Shown here: positions 1 through 9,595 of the stretch, one piece after another
How the letters are laid out: each line of letters begins with the position of its first letter
Numbering within the stretch: position 1 is the first letter of the stretch
NCBI RefSeq assembly: GCF_014207855.1
Contig: NZ_JACHKZ010000039.1
Coordinates: forward strand, 1-33,569
Length of the DNA stretch: 33,569 nucleotides
Direction: 5' to 3'
Source: Comamonas odontotermitis
GTDB lineage: Bacteria > Pseudomonadota > Gammaproteobacteria > Burkholderiales > Burkholderiaceae_C
Notes under the pieces: generated by a model
Database searches by the model: none
Seen by the model: the letters and a program-made list of their open reading frames with translations, nothing else
Told to the model about the DNA's origin: nothing
Made by a program: the position numbers and the translations under genes

Positions 1-1
1 C

Positions 2-121
2 CAGTTTGTGGTGCGGTACTTGCGCCGACCCCAGTTCGTCTCACTCATCATCCGAGCCTACTACCGCTGCGGCCCGGATTTGTGCAACAAAGCCTATTTA
101 CATTTCAATTTTCATAGATGA
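2..121 (+). CDS. C-terminal fragment of an unidentified protein (cut by left edge)
   Basis: An open frame enters from the left edge and runs for 39 codons to TGA at 119-121. The visible peptide contains RYLRRPQFVSLIIRAYYR and ends in FNFHR, so it is basic and aromatic. The last third is coded by AT-rich DNA, unlike the first two thirds. I do not recognise the family with confidence; the run of charged residues followed by RAYYR is loosely like the tail of small membrane-associated proteins. No start is visible. It could be a chance open frame, since 39 codons without a stop is not rare at this GC content. Confidence 0.3.
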   Translation, partial: QFVVRYLRRPQFVSLIIRAYYRCGPDLCNKAYLHFNFHR

Positions 122-144
122 AATTGTGGCAATTCTGAGAATTG
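105..144. repeat. two adjacent AT-rich inverted repeats
   Basis: An imperfect inverted repeat around 105-126 (CAATTTTCAT facing ATGAAATTG, one base bulge) overlaps the end of the left-edge reading frame. It is followed by CAATTCTGAGAATTG at 130-144, a perfect 7+7 palindrome around one base. They could be a terminator for the left-edge frame, a protein-binding site or a mobile-element border. From 145 to 356 I see no gene and no further clear structure; the composition returns to high GC near 260. Confidence 0.4.
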
Positions 145-356
145 ATCAGGTCTTAATTTGGATCAGAGCGTAGTGTTCAAAAAGACCGTCGCGATGAACA
201 GTTCCATCCAAGCAAGCTGGAGACATTTCACATCCTGACCCTCCAAGGGTTTGATCTAAGGCCGCTCTGCAAAACTCTCTGGAGCCGCTTGCAGCACAGC
301 GCGGGGTGGACGCAGAGCGAATGGCCTCTTGCTCACGCCCCCCGCATCGCACTCGC

Positions 357-1637
357 TCAGTGCAGCTTCATGCGGCCAGATACCCGCTGCTGCAGCAAAC
401 GAGCCAGGGCCAGCACCGCTGTTTTGACGGTTCCCAGAATGGCGCGGTGGTGCATCAGGTGCAGCGACATGTACATCCACTTGGCAACCAACCCCTGCAC
501 GAAGAAGTTCTTGCCAGACAGGCCGCCCATCAGATTGCCCACCCCCTTGTTGTCGCCCAGCGAGACCAGCGAGCCAAAATCCTTGTAGACGAAAGGCTCG
601 TCAAAGCGCCCTTCCTTCAGCGCCGCGTACAGAACCTGGGTGAGATAGCTGCCTTGCTGGTGCGCGGCCTGCGCGCGGGCGGGCACGGTCTTCCCATCCA
701 CCCAGGGTGTTGCAGCGCAGTCGCCCAGGGCATAGACCTGCGGCGCGCTGGTGCGCAGGCGGTCATCCACCACCAGCTGGTTGATGCGATTGACCTCCAG
801 GCCCAGTAACGCATTGCGATCGGACGCCTTGATACCGGCGGCCCAGACGATCAGATCTGCCGCAACCGGGCCATCTGGCGTGATGACTTCGCCCGGCTCC
901 AGCGCCTGCACGCGGGTGCCCGTCATCACGCGCACGCCCTTGCGCTCCAGTGCGGTCGCAGCCTGCTCCGATATGCGTGGCGGCAAACCACCCAGAATGC
1001 GGTCGCCTCCTTCGATCAGGTTGATCTCCAGTCGAAAGCGCTGGCTGCTGCCCTGGCTCTCCTGCAGCATGGTGTGCGCCTCCAGCAGCTCGGCCGACAG
1101 CTCCACGCCCGTTGCACCTGCCCCCACAATGGCCACTGACAGCGAGCGTGGTTCGGCATACGAGGCGTGGGCGCAGGCGCTGAGCCAGTCGGCATGGAAG
1201 CGCTGCGCGTCGCGCACGCTCTCCAGCAGATAGGCGTTCTCGATACCCGGTGTGCCGAAGGAATTGGAGCCACTGCCCAGCGCGAGCACCAGATGCCGGT
1301 AGCCAATGCTGCGCTCGGGCACCACCTCCTTGCCCGCCTCATTGGTGATGGCCGCGAGGCGAATGCTTTGCTGCGCTGCATTGAGCGCCATGAACTCGCC
1401 CATCACAAAGCTGAAATGGTTGCGCCGGGCCAGCACGGTATAGGAAAGCCCTTCCTGGTGCGCATCCAGCGTGCCTGCCGCCACCTCGTGCAAAGTGGGT
1501 TTCCAGATATGGAAGGGCATCTTGTCCACCAGCAGCACGCGCTCGCGGCCTTCGCGCCCTCCCAGCTTGCGCCCCAACTGCGCGGCCAACTCCAGGCCGC
1601 CGGCGCCACCGCCCACAATTACCACGTCATAGTGCAT
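357..1637 (-). CDS. type II NADH dehydrogenase-like FAD/NAD(P)-dependent oxidoreductase
   Basis: A 426-residue flavoprotein of the pyridine nucleotide-disulphide oxidoreductase fold, most like type II NADH:quinone oxidoreductases, which pass electrons from NADH through FAD to quinone without pumping protons. The FAD-binding Rossmann motif GGGAGG is at residues 9-14, the NAD(P)-binding motif GAGATG at 172-177, and the second FAD contact VYALGDCAA at 301-309. The C-terminal segment (WMYMSLHLMHHRAILG) is amphipathic or hydrophobic and fits peripheral attachment to the inner membrane. The ATG has a strong ribosome binding site (AAAGGAG, 6 bases upstream). It stands alone on this strand. A sulphide:quinone reductase is less likely because its redox cysteines are not seen. 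Family is confident; NADH as the physiological donor is inferred. Confidence 0.85.
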   Translation of the reverse strand: MHYDVVIVGGGAGGLELAAQLGRKLGGREGRERVLLVDKMPFHIWKPTLHEVAAGTLDAHQEGLSYTVLARRNHFSFVMGEFMALNAAQQSIRLAAITNEAGKEVVPERSIGYRHLVLALGSGSNSFGTPGIENAYLLESVRDAQRFHADWLSACAHASYAEPRSLSVAIVGAGATGVELSAELLEAHTMLQESQGSSQRFRLEINLIEGGDRILGGLPPRISEQAATALERKGVRVMTGTRVQALEPGEVITPDGPVAADLIVWAAGIKASDRNALLGLEVNRINQLVVDDRLRTSAPQVYALGDCAATPWVDGKTVPARAQAAHQQGSYLTQVLYAALKEGRFDEPFVYKDFGSLVSLGDNKGVGNLMGGLSGKNFFVQGLVAKWMYMSLHLMHHRAILGTVKTAVLALARLLQQRVSGRMKLH

Positions 1638-2028
1638 CTGCCACTCCTTTGCAGGGACTCCGGTCTACTCTCTCGATCTCAGATTGAACCGTAGCTTAAC
1701 TCATGTCAAATTTAACATACATGCTTGAATGTATATACAAAAAGACCACGATTCTGCCTATACGATCTGGCGTATAAGAACGTGTTTACGATCTCCCCCC
1801 GCCCCGCGACAATCGCTTTGCGGGAAGGATGCGAGGGGGCGCGGATCGCCCGAGACCGCATTCAGCCCGTGGCAGAAAGCTTTGCAGAGGAGCCTGCGGC
1901 TGCGTCTTCCGCTCTGAAGGGATCAACCAGGCTGGCATGTGCCATTCTGCCCATACACTGGGCTGGACTTTCTCGCCTGCCCGGCCCCTAAAATTCTGCG
2001 GCGCTTCCGCACCTGTCCATTGACTGCC
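1638..2028. other. 391-base intergenic region between divergent genes
   Basis: This gap separates the divergent NADH dehydrogenase and DUF4336 genes and should hold both promoters. It contains two symmetric repeats at 1717-1734 and 1759-1776 and an 18-base match (1778-1795) to a sequence near the right edge of the window. TAAAAT at 1989-1994 is a plausible -10 element for the rightward gene, but no convincing -35 is correctly spaced. The short open frames in 1800-2028 have no ribosome binding sites or recognisable products. Confidence 0.5.
1717..1776. promoter_or_regulatory. pair of operator-like inverted repeats
   Basis: Two perfect 6-6-6 inverted repeats lie 80-142 bases upstream of the leftward NADH dehydrogenase start: ATACAT-6-ATGTAT at 1717-1734 and TATACG-6-CGTATA at 1759-1776. 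Both contain the half-site ATAC/GTAT. Their centres are 42 bases apart, four helical turns, so dimers bound to both would sit on the same face. No regulator gene is adjacent, so the binding protein is unknown. Confidence 0.35.
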
Positions 2029-2757
2029 ATGTCGCCTCACCCATCGCCTAGCAATCCCTTGCCTCTGACACCGTTGGCGCCTGATTTGTGGAGCGCGCAA
2101 CAGCGCATCAGCGTGCAAGGCCTGCCGCTGCGCACGCGCATGACGGTTGCCCGGCTTGCGGGCAACCAACTGTGGCTGCATTCGCCCGTGGCGCCCACGC
2201 CGCAGTTGCGCGCCGCACTCGATACCCTGGGCAACGTGGCCTGGGTGGTGGCGCCCAACCGCATGCACCACCTGTATGCAGGCGACTGGCTGCCGTTCTA
2301 TCCGCAGGCACAGTTGTGGGGCGCACCTGGGCTCGCATCCAAGCGGCACGATCTGCTGCAACTGCAAACCCTGCCCCCACAGTTGAACGATGCCACCACG
2401 CCCCTCGCCTGGCACAGCCAGTTGCAGATGCAATGCATGGGCGGCATTCCGCTGCTGAACGAATGCGTGTGGCTGCACCAGCCCAGCGGCAGCCTGATCG
2501 TGACCGATGTGCTGCAGTACTACCCGCAGGATCTGTCGCTGTCCGCGCGCCTGTTCAACAGCCTGAACGGCACACGCAGCCGCCTGGCCATGCCACGGGC
2601 CGTGCGATTTGCCATCCGCGACAAGGCGGCAGCACGCGCAGCCGCACAGGTGATCTGCAACTGGCCGGTGCAGCGCATCGTGCTGGCGCACGACACGGTG
2701 ATCGAACAGCATGCGGCCGGGCAGTTGCGCGCCGCCCTGGGTTTTCTGCTCGACTGA
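2029..2757 (+). CDS. DUF4336 domain protein (metallo-beta-lactamase-like fold)
   Basis: A 242-residue soluble protein resembling the DUF4336 family, which is distantly related to the metallo-beta-lactamase fold and has no established reaction. Recognisable stretches are LWLHSPVAPT (near 51), VAPNRMHHLYAGDWLPFYP (near 80-98), WGAPGLASKR, and IVTDVLQYY, the position where such proteins describe a target object. Histidines in NRMHHLY and LAHDT could bind metal. The ATG at 2029 is chosen because the preceding in-frame residues do not look like protein; no good ribosome binding site precedes it, so a start a little downstream is possible. The stop lies only 6 bases from the convergent regulator gene. 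Confidence 0.7.
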   Translation: MSPHPSPSNPLPLTPLAPDLWSAQQRISVQGLPLRTRMTVARLAGNQLWLHSPVAPTPQLRAALDTLGNVAWVVAPNRMHHLYAGDWLPFYPQAQLWGAPGLASKRHDLLQLQTLPPQLNDATTPLAWHSQLQMQCMGGIPLLNECVWLHQPSGSLIVTDVLQYYPQDLSLSARLFNSLNGTRSRLAMPRAVRFAIRDKAAARAAAQVICNWPVQRIVLAHDTVIEQHAAGQLRAALGFLLD

Positions 2758-2763
2758 CGGGTT

Positions 2764-3195
2764 TCAAGAGACGCGAAAGCTCTCCAGATGGATGCTGGTT
2801 TCGCTGTTGCTGATGCCCTTGATGAGCCGGATGCGCTCCAGCACGCGCGATAGCTCCTCCAGGCTCGCCACCTGCAGCTCAGCCAGCAGATCCCAGCGGC
2901 CATTGGTGCTGTGCAGCGCCGCCACGCCCGGCTCGCCCAGCAAGGACGCCATCACCCGGCGCGTGTCGTTGCCCACGATCTCGATGCTCATCCAGGCACG
3001 CAATACCTCGGGCTGCACATCGGGGCGCAAGCGCACGCTGTAGCCCACGATCAGGCCTTCGCGCTCCAGCCGCTCCATGCGGTTGGTGACAGTGCCGCGC
3101 GACACGCCCAGCTTGCTGGCCAGCGTGGCCACGCTTTCGCGCGCGTTTTGCCGCAGCATGCTGATCAAGGCCTGGTCAGTTTTGTCAAATTGCAC
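2764..3195 (-). CDS. Lrp/AsnC family transcriptional regulator
   Basis: A 143-residue feast/famine regulator. Residues about 5-60 form the AsnC-type winged helix-turn-helix (LISMLRQNARESVATLASKL, then VSRGTVTNRMERLEREGLI). Residues about 65-140 are the ligand-binding RAM domain that forms the dimer or octamer. The start is GTG, not ATG (CAC on the plus strand at 3193-3195), preceded by a weak AGG; this gives the usual N-terminus, FDKTDQALI. It is divergent from ornithine cyclodeaminase and arginase with a 143-base gap. Regulators placed like this commonly control the neighbouring amino-acid catabolic genes in response to the substrate, so arginine or ornithine is the likely effector here. Effector and target are inference; family is firm. 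Confidence 0.88.
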   Translation of the reverse strand: MQFDKTDQALISMLRQNARESVATLASKLGVSRGTVTNRMERLEREGLIVGYSVRLRPDVQPEVLRAWMSIEIVGNDTRRVMASLLGEPGVAALHSTNGRWDLLAELQVASLEELSRVLERIRLIKGISNSETSIHLESFRVS

Positions 3196-3338
3196 AATGC
3201 TTGCCTACATTTTGCTTTACGAGCTGACATTTTCTACCATTTTTTGCACTTTGCTTTGTTTTTGCCCTGCGCCACACTGGTGGCAGCTGCCAGCGCCCAT
3301 GCACTGGGCGCCAAGAGCTATAAAACAAGGAGCAAATC
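3196..3338. promoter_or_regulatory. divergent Lrp-type control region
   Basis: This gap is T-rich, unlike its surroundings. ACATTTT occurs at 3207 and 3227 and CCATTTTTT at 3238, roughly 10 and 20 bases apart, so the A/T tracts fall on one face of the helix, as expected for a DNA-wrapping Lrp-type regulator. A perfect 12-base palindrome, TGGCAGCTGCCA, is at 3281-3292. AAGGAG at 3327-3332 is the ribosome binding site of the cyclodeaminase gene. Confidence 0.4.
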
Positions 3339-4433
3339 ATGACCAGCACCAGCCATCACTACACTGCAACCGTTGACTTCCTCAGCACCGATGCCGCCGC
3401 CGAACTGGTGCGCCGCATCGGCCTCACGCCGTTGCTGGATGGCCTGGTGGGCACTCTCGAAGAAGACTTCACCCGCTGGCAGGATTTCGACAAAACCGCG
3501 CGCCTTGCCCAGCACACCCGCGACGGCGTGATGGAGCTAATGCCCGTGGCCGATGCCGACCATTTCGCCTTCAAGTACGTCAACGGCCACCCCAAGAACC
3601 CACAGCGCGGCCTTCCCTCCATCATGGCGTTTGGCGCCCTGGTGCGTGCCGATACCGGCGCGCCGGTGCTGCTGTCGGAGCTGACGCTGACCACCGCCCT
3701 GCGCACCGCCGCTACCAGCGTGATGGCAGCCAAACGCCTGGCGCGTGCAAACAGCCGTACCATGGCCCTGATCGGCAACGGCTCGCAGAGCGAGTTTCAG
3801 GCGCTGGCATTCATTGGCTTGATGGGTATCCAGGCGCTGCGCCTGTTTGACATCGACCGTGCTGCCACCGACAAGCTGGTGCGCCACCTGCAGGCCCATG
3901 CACCGCAAGTGCAGGTGACGGTATGCGACAGCGCAGCCCATGCCGCAGACGGCGCCGATATCGTGACCACGGTGACGGCCGACAAGACCAATGCAACCAT
4001 CCTGACCCGCGCCATGGTGCAGCCCGGAATGCATCTGAACGCCGTGGGCGGCGACTGCCCGGGCAAGACCGAACTCGACGCCGCCATCCTGCCGGACGCC
4101 AGCGTGTTTGTGGAGTTTGCGCCGCAAAGCCGTATCGAAGGCGAAATCCAGCACATGGGCCCCGATTTTGCCGTGACCGAGCTGTGGCAGGTATTGCACG
4201 GCAAGGCACCGGGGCGGCAGCGCGATGATGAGATCACCGTGTTCGACTCCGTCGGCTTTGCGCTGGAAGACTACTCTGCCATGCGCTACCTGCACGCCCT
4301 GGCGCAAAAGCATGGTGTGCTGCAGCCTCTGCCGCTGCTGCCACAATTGGCCGATCCCAAGGATCTGTTTGGCGTGCTGCACACAGGCAGCCCTGCCCCC
4401 AACCCATTGACAACGACTGCTGCAACTGCCTGA
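3339..4433 (+). CDS. ocd: ornithine cyclodeaminase
   Basis: A 364-residue enzyme of the ornithine cyclodeaminase/mu-crystallin family, converting L-ornithine to L-proline and ammonia with bound NAD+. Characteristic parts are HPKNPQRGLPSIMAFG (about 86-101), the substrate-binding stretch SELTLTTALRTAATS (about 114-128), and the dinucleotide-binding loop LIGNGSQSEFQ (about 145-155), a full-length arrangement. The ATG follows AAGGAG by 6 bases. The stop TGA at 4431-4433 is one base from the arginase ATG, so the two are co-transcribed and probably translationally coupled. With arginase it forms a two-step route from arginine through ornithine to proline. Some family members act on other imino or amino acids, but this pairing strongly favours ornithine. 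Confidence 0.9.
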   Translation: MTSTSHHYTATVDFLSTDAAAELVRRIGLTPLLDGLVGTLEEDFTRWQDFDKTARLAQHTRDGVMELMPVADADHFAFKYVNGHPKNPQRGLPSIMAFGALVRADTGAPVLLSELTLTTALRTAATSVMAAKRLARANSRTMALIGNGSQSEFQALAFIGLMGIQALRLFDIDRAATDKLVRHLQAHAPQVQVTVCDSAAHAADGADIVTTVTADKTNATILTRAMVQPGMHLNAVGGDCPGKTELDAAILPDASVFVEFAPQSRIEGEIQHMGPDFAVTELWQVLHGKAPGRQRDDEITVFDSVGFALEDYSAMRYLHALAQKHGVLQPLPLLPQLADPKDLFGVLHTGSPAPNPLTTTAATA

Positions 4434-4434
4434 T

Positions 4435-5385
4435 ATGCACAACTCTACCGCCATCAGCTTGATAGGAGCCCCCACCGACATCGGCGCAGGCCGCCTGGGC
4501 GCCGCCATGGGGCCGGACGCACTGCGCGTGGCGCAACTGGGCCCGGCCCTGGCCGAGCTGGGCTGCGATGTACGCGACGTGGGCAACCTGGCCGGGCCAG
4601 CCAACCACCGCCACCCACGCGATGCGGCACACGGCAATCTGCGCAATTTTGAAGAAGCCGTGGCCTGGAACCAGACCGTGCACGACGCCGTGCACGCCGA
4701 GCTGGCCGCAGGCCGCATGCCGCTGATGCTGGGCGGCGACCACAGCCTGGCCGTGGGCTCCATCAGCGCGGTGGCGCGCCATTGCAAGGCAGCAGGCAAA
4801 CGCCTGTATGTGCTGTGGCTCGATGCCCATGCCGATTTCAATACGCCCGAGACATCGCCCTCCGGCAACATCCACGGCATTCCCGTGGCGTGCCTGAGCG
4901 GCCTGGGCCCGCGCGAGCTCACCCACCTGGCGGGTTTTGCGCCCGCTTTGGGAGAGCAATCGCTGTGCCAGATCGGCCTGCGCAGCGTGGATGACCAGGA
5001 AAAGCACCTCATCAAGACCCACAACATCGATGTGTTCGACATGCGCGCCATTGATGAGCTGGGCATGCGTGAGACCATGCTGCGAGCGCTGGCGCCGCTG
5101 CAGGGTGCAGACCCTGCCACCACCCACCTGCACCTGAGCTTTGACGTGGATTTTCTCGACCCCGAGATCGCTCCCGGCACCGGCACCACGGTGCGCGGCG
5201 GCCCCAACTACCGCGAAGCGCAGCTGTGCATGGAGATGATTGCCGACACCGGCCTGCTGGGCTCGATCGATATCGTCGAGCTCAATCCGGCGCTCGACCT
5301 GCGCAACCAGACCGCTGAGCTGGTGGTCGATCTGGTGCAAAGCCTGTTTGGCAAAAGCACACTCGTCAAGGACGTGCGCAGGTAG
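4435..5385 (+). CDS. rocF: arginase
   Basis: A 316-residue binuclear manganese hydrolase of the ureohydrolase family, predicted to split L-arginine into ornithine and urea in the cytoplasm. Metal ligands are visible in order: GGDHS (His at 103), DAHAD (Asp130, His132, Asp134) and SFDVD near residues 236-240. The N-terminal ISLIGAPTDIGAGRLGAAMG and the loop after DAHADFNTPETSPSGNIHG are arginase-like rather than agmatinase-like. It begins one base after the cyclodeaminase stop and has no clear ribosome binding site of its own, which suggests coupled translation. Its product is the substrate of the upstream enzyme. A hairpin terminator follows at 5416-5432. Agmatinase or formiminoglutamase activity is less likely. 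Confidence 0.9.
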   Translation: MHNSTAISLIGAPTDIGAGRLGAAMGPDALRVAQLGPALAELGCDVRDVGNLAGPANHRHPRDAAHGNLRNFEEAVAWNQTVHDAVHAELAAGRMPLMLGGDHSLAVGSISAVARHCKAAGKRLYVLWLDAHADFNTPETSPSGNIHGIPVACLSGLGPRELTHLAGFAPALGEQSLCQIGLRSVDDQEKHLIKTHNIDVFDMRAIDELGMRETMLRALAPLQGADPATTHLHLSFDVDFLDPEIAPGTGTTVRGGPNYREAQLCMEMIADTGLLGSIDIVELNPALDLRNQTAELVVDLVQSLFGKSTLVKDVRR

Positions 5386-5415
5386 AGACGGGCGCCTTCA
5401 TCATTCTCTTTGGAG

Positions 5416-5442
5416 CGGCCGCAATGCGGCCGTTTCCATTTT
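5416..5442 (+). terminator. rho-independent terminator of the ocd-rocF operon
   Basis: CGGCCGC (5416-5422) pairs perfectly with GCGGCCG (5426-5432) around the loop AAT and is followed by the T-rich tail TTTCCATTTT. It begins about 30 bases after the arginase stop and separates it from katG. Confidence 0.75.
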
Positions 5443-5644
5443 GGTGCCGGGCGGATTCTTGAAGCCTATTCGCACGACCCAAGCGCTTGATTTTCTTAAT
5501 GGTGCACTTGGGTATATTCAATCGGCAAAGCACACACCCCAAGCGACTGCAATCGCATAATCATCAGCAACCAATGGCAAAACACGTGCCCGCCATTGCC
5601 CCGTTGCTGTCGCCGCAAGGTCGTCAGCGTTCCTGCAAGTTTGA

Positions 5645-7849
<2,205 letters not shown>

Positions 7850-7860
7850 TTTCAGCACCC

Positions 7861-7914
7861 GGCCGAAACCTTGCGTTTCGGCCCGTCTTCAAAAACGCCC
7901 GCTGGGGCGTTTTT
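7861..7914 (+). terminator. double hairpin terminator after katG
   Basis: Two stems follow katG. GGCCGAAAC (7861-7869) pairs with GTTTCGGCC (7875-7883) around a 5-base loop. AACGCCC (7894-7900) pairs with GGGCGTT (7905-7911) around GCTG and runs into a T tract. The second is a textbook intrinsic terminator; the first is a strong supporting hairpin. Confidence 0.85.
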
Positions 7915-7992
7915 TCATGCATTCATGGATTCCAGGCGCGCTGCCCGAGCGCTATCAGAACAGCACGAACGCCCACATCTGCTGCGCCAGGA

Positions 7993-8484
7993 TCAATTGG
8001 GCAGCTGGTTCTCGCCCATCGCTACCTGCAGGTGCAGGATGGTAAAGTACAAGGTCACCTCCCCTTGCTTGTCGATGAATGTGCCAGCTGCGCGCTGCAG
8101 CCGGGCGGCGATGCACAGGCATTCGGTGGCTTCGGGGCGGCCGCCGGGGATGCGTGCCGTGGTCAGCAGGGCCAGGTGGTGTTCGCGGCCAAAATCGTGC
8201 ACCACCTCCAGTGCCTCGCCGTGCTGGCGCGGAATGGCCTCGTTGGCCCAGCTCCAGACAAAGCTGCCTTCGCTGTCGCTGGTGGTGCCCACCAAACAGA
8301 CCGTGGCGATCACCTCATGCAGAGGGCCCTGCAACACCAGCGTAGCGCTGTCCAGATCCCAGCGAAAGCCGGGCGATGCCTGCAGGCCAAACTGTTTGGG
8401 CCATTCGGCGTTGCGCGCCACCATCATCTCGACGGCCTCGCGGCTCCATGCGGCCCAGTCGGTGCCCTTTTCTGCGTCACTCAT
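7993..8484 (-). CDS. DUF6882-like protein of unknown function
   Basis: A 163-residue soluble protein without signal peptide or membrane segment. The core, with WDLDSATLVLQGP (about 42-54), ATVCLVGTTSDSEGSFVWSW (about 60-79) and ANEAIPR, resembles the DUF6882 family, small bacterial proteins of unknown role with a conserved W-W-A-N-x-S/A-I-P pattern. The ATG at 8484 has no clear ribosome binding site. Its stop faces the katG terminator and upstream lies a 170-base gap before efeO ends, so it is probably its own unit although it shares the strand of the efe operon. No function can be assigned. Confidence 0.6.
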   Translation of the reverse strand: MSDAEKGTDWAAWSREAVEMMVARNAEWPKQFGLQASPGFRWDLDSATLVLQGPLHEVIATVCLVGTTSDSEGSFVWSWANEAIPRQHGEALEVVHDFGREHHLALLTTARIPGGRPEATECLCIAARLQRAAGTFIDKQGEVTLYFTILHLQVAMGENQLPN

Positions 8485-8613
8485 ATGCTGTCTGTTGCTG
8501 TCATTGATCTTGGATGGGAGCTATTGTCGTGCAGCATGGCACCCATCCAGCCCGAATGCAGTGCATGAATTGCAGATAAATCACTTCCGGCGCCCACTTG
8601 CAGGGCACTGGAA

Positions 8614-8630
8614 GCTATTGATTCAGTAGC
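8614..8630. repeat. AGCTAT-type intergenic palindrome
   Basis: GCTATTGATTCAGTAGC is an almost perfect palindrome (one purine/pyrimidine asymmetry on each arm) in the gap between efeO and the DUF6882-like gene. Related sequences occur at 9513-9529 and 31229-31248, and a partial one inside ligA at 23184-23211. From general knowledge, short palindromes of this type are abundant between genes in Comamonadaceae. Here it could act as the 3-prime end signal of the efe operon. Confidence 0.5.
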
Positions 8631-8654
8631 AAAATTATTGATGCGGTGAGCGCC

Positions 8655-9494
8655 TCAGTTCAGACCCAGCATGCCGCGCAGCTTGGAGAGGTCTTCGGCC
8701 AAGGTATTGACCTTGCCAGCCAGCACCTTGCGGTCGCGTTCACTCAGCTTGGTGTAGAGCTCAAAGCTGCCATCGGGCTTGCGGTATTTGGCCAGCACAT
8801 CGAAAACGGTCTTGAAGTTGGCGGCCGTCTTGTCAGCGAAGGCCTTGTCCTTTTTCTCGACCAGCGGACGCAGCAGCTCGAAAATCTTGTCGGCGCCCTC
8901 AAAGTTGGCCTGGAAGTCGTCCAGGTCGGTGTGGCTGTAGCGCTCTTCCTCGCCCGATATCTTGGTGGCTGCCACCTCTTCAATCAGCACCGCAGCGCCA
9001 CCCACCACTTTCTCGGGCGGGAAGGTGAGCGTGATCACGCGCTTTTGCAGCTCCTTGCAATCGGCCAGCAGCCTGTCGGCCACAGGGGCGAGGCCCTTGG
9101 TGGATTTTTGCACCCACAGGCCATATTCGATGCGGTGAAAGCCGATGAAATCGGGGCTTTTTTCACCCTGCTCATGGTCGTCGGCGCGGGCATCGATGCT
9201 TTTGTCCAGGTCGGCAAACAGCTCGGCAATGGGTTCGATGCGCTCATAGGGGCGGCGCACCTGGGCGTAGAGCTTTTTGGCTTCGTCAATCTTGCCTGCC
9301 TTGACGGCATCGGTGAAAGCCTGCACGCCTTTGACGAGTTCGCGCAGATTGGCGCTCACATACAGCTTGTATTCGGCCAGCGGCTTGACCAGATCGAGGG
9401 CCGAGACACCCTCGGCCGCCCACGCGGGAGCGGCTGTGACCGATACGCTGCCAAAAAACGCCAGGCCTTGCAGGAAATGACGACGTGCGAGCAT
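8655..9494 (-). CDS. efeO: EfeO-type periplasmic imelysin (M75) protein, cupredoxin-less
   Basis: A 279-residue exported protein of the EfeO/imelysin (M75) family, a periplasmic iron-binding component of the EfeUOB system. The signal is of the twin-arginine type (LARRHFLQG, hydrophobic stretch, cleavage near AWA-AEG at 25-28). The mature protein is the M75 domain alone, with the metal-binding HxxE motif intact as HRIE at 120-123. The N-terminal cupredoxin of classical EfeO is absent, so it matches the shorter EfeM-like class. The start is set by AAAGGA, 9 bases before the ATG at 9494; an in-frame TTG six codons upstream lies on that site and is rejected. It is the third gene of the operon, 101 bases after efeB. 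Confidence 0.88.
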   Translation of the reverse strand: MLARRHFLQGLAFFGSVSVTAAPAWAAEGVSALDLVKPLAEYKLYVSANLRELVKGVQAFTDAVKAGKIDEAKKLYAQVRRPYERIEPIAELFADLDKSIDARADDHEQGEKSPDFIGFHRIEYGLWVQKSTKGLAPVADRLLADCKELQKRVITLTFPPEKVVGGAAVLIEEVAATKISGEEERYSHTDLDDFQANFEGADKIFELLRPLVEKKDKAFADKTAANFKTVFDVLAKYRKPDGSFELYTKLSERDRKVLAGKVNTLAEDLSKLRGMLGLN

Positions 9495-9512
9495 GTTTTC
9501 TTGTCCTTTCAA

Positions 9513-9529
9513 ACTATCAATTCAATAGC
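9513..9529. repeat. AGCTAT-type palindrome upstream of efeO
   Basis: ACTATCAATTCAATAGC lies immediately upstream of the efeO ribosome binding site in the efeB-efeO gap and is related to 8614-8630 and 31229-31248. In the mRNA it would form a small weak stem just before the start region, which might separate efeO expression from efeB. Confidence 0.4.
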
Positions 9530-9595
9530 ATCTCGCGCATGAACGGTGTGCGCAAAAGGCCGATTTAATCATTAATTCTGTCGATACCGTGGAAG

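Noticed and set aside
542..545. Frameshift or truncation as the cause of the lost HxxE in the FTR1 fusion (residue numbers of that protein)
   Set aside because: The frame is continuous through residue 707 and the surrounding residues align with imelysin on both sides, so it reads as substitution rather than frameshift.
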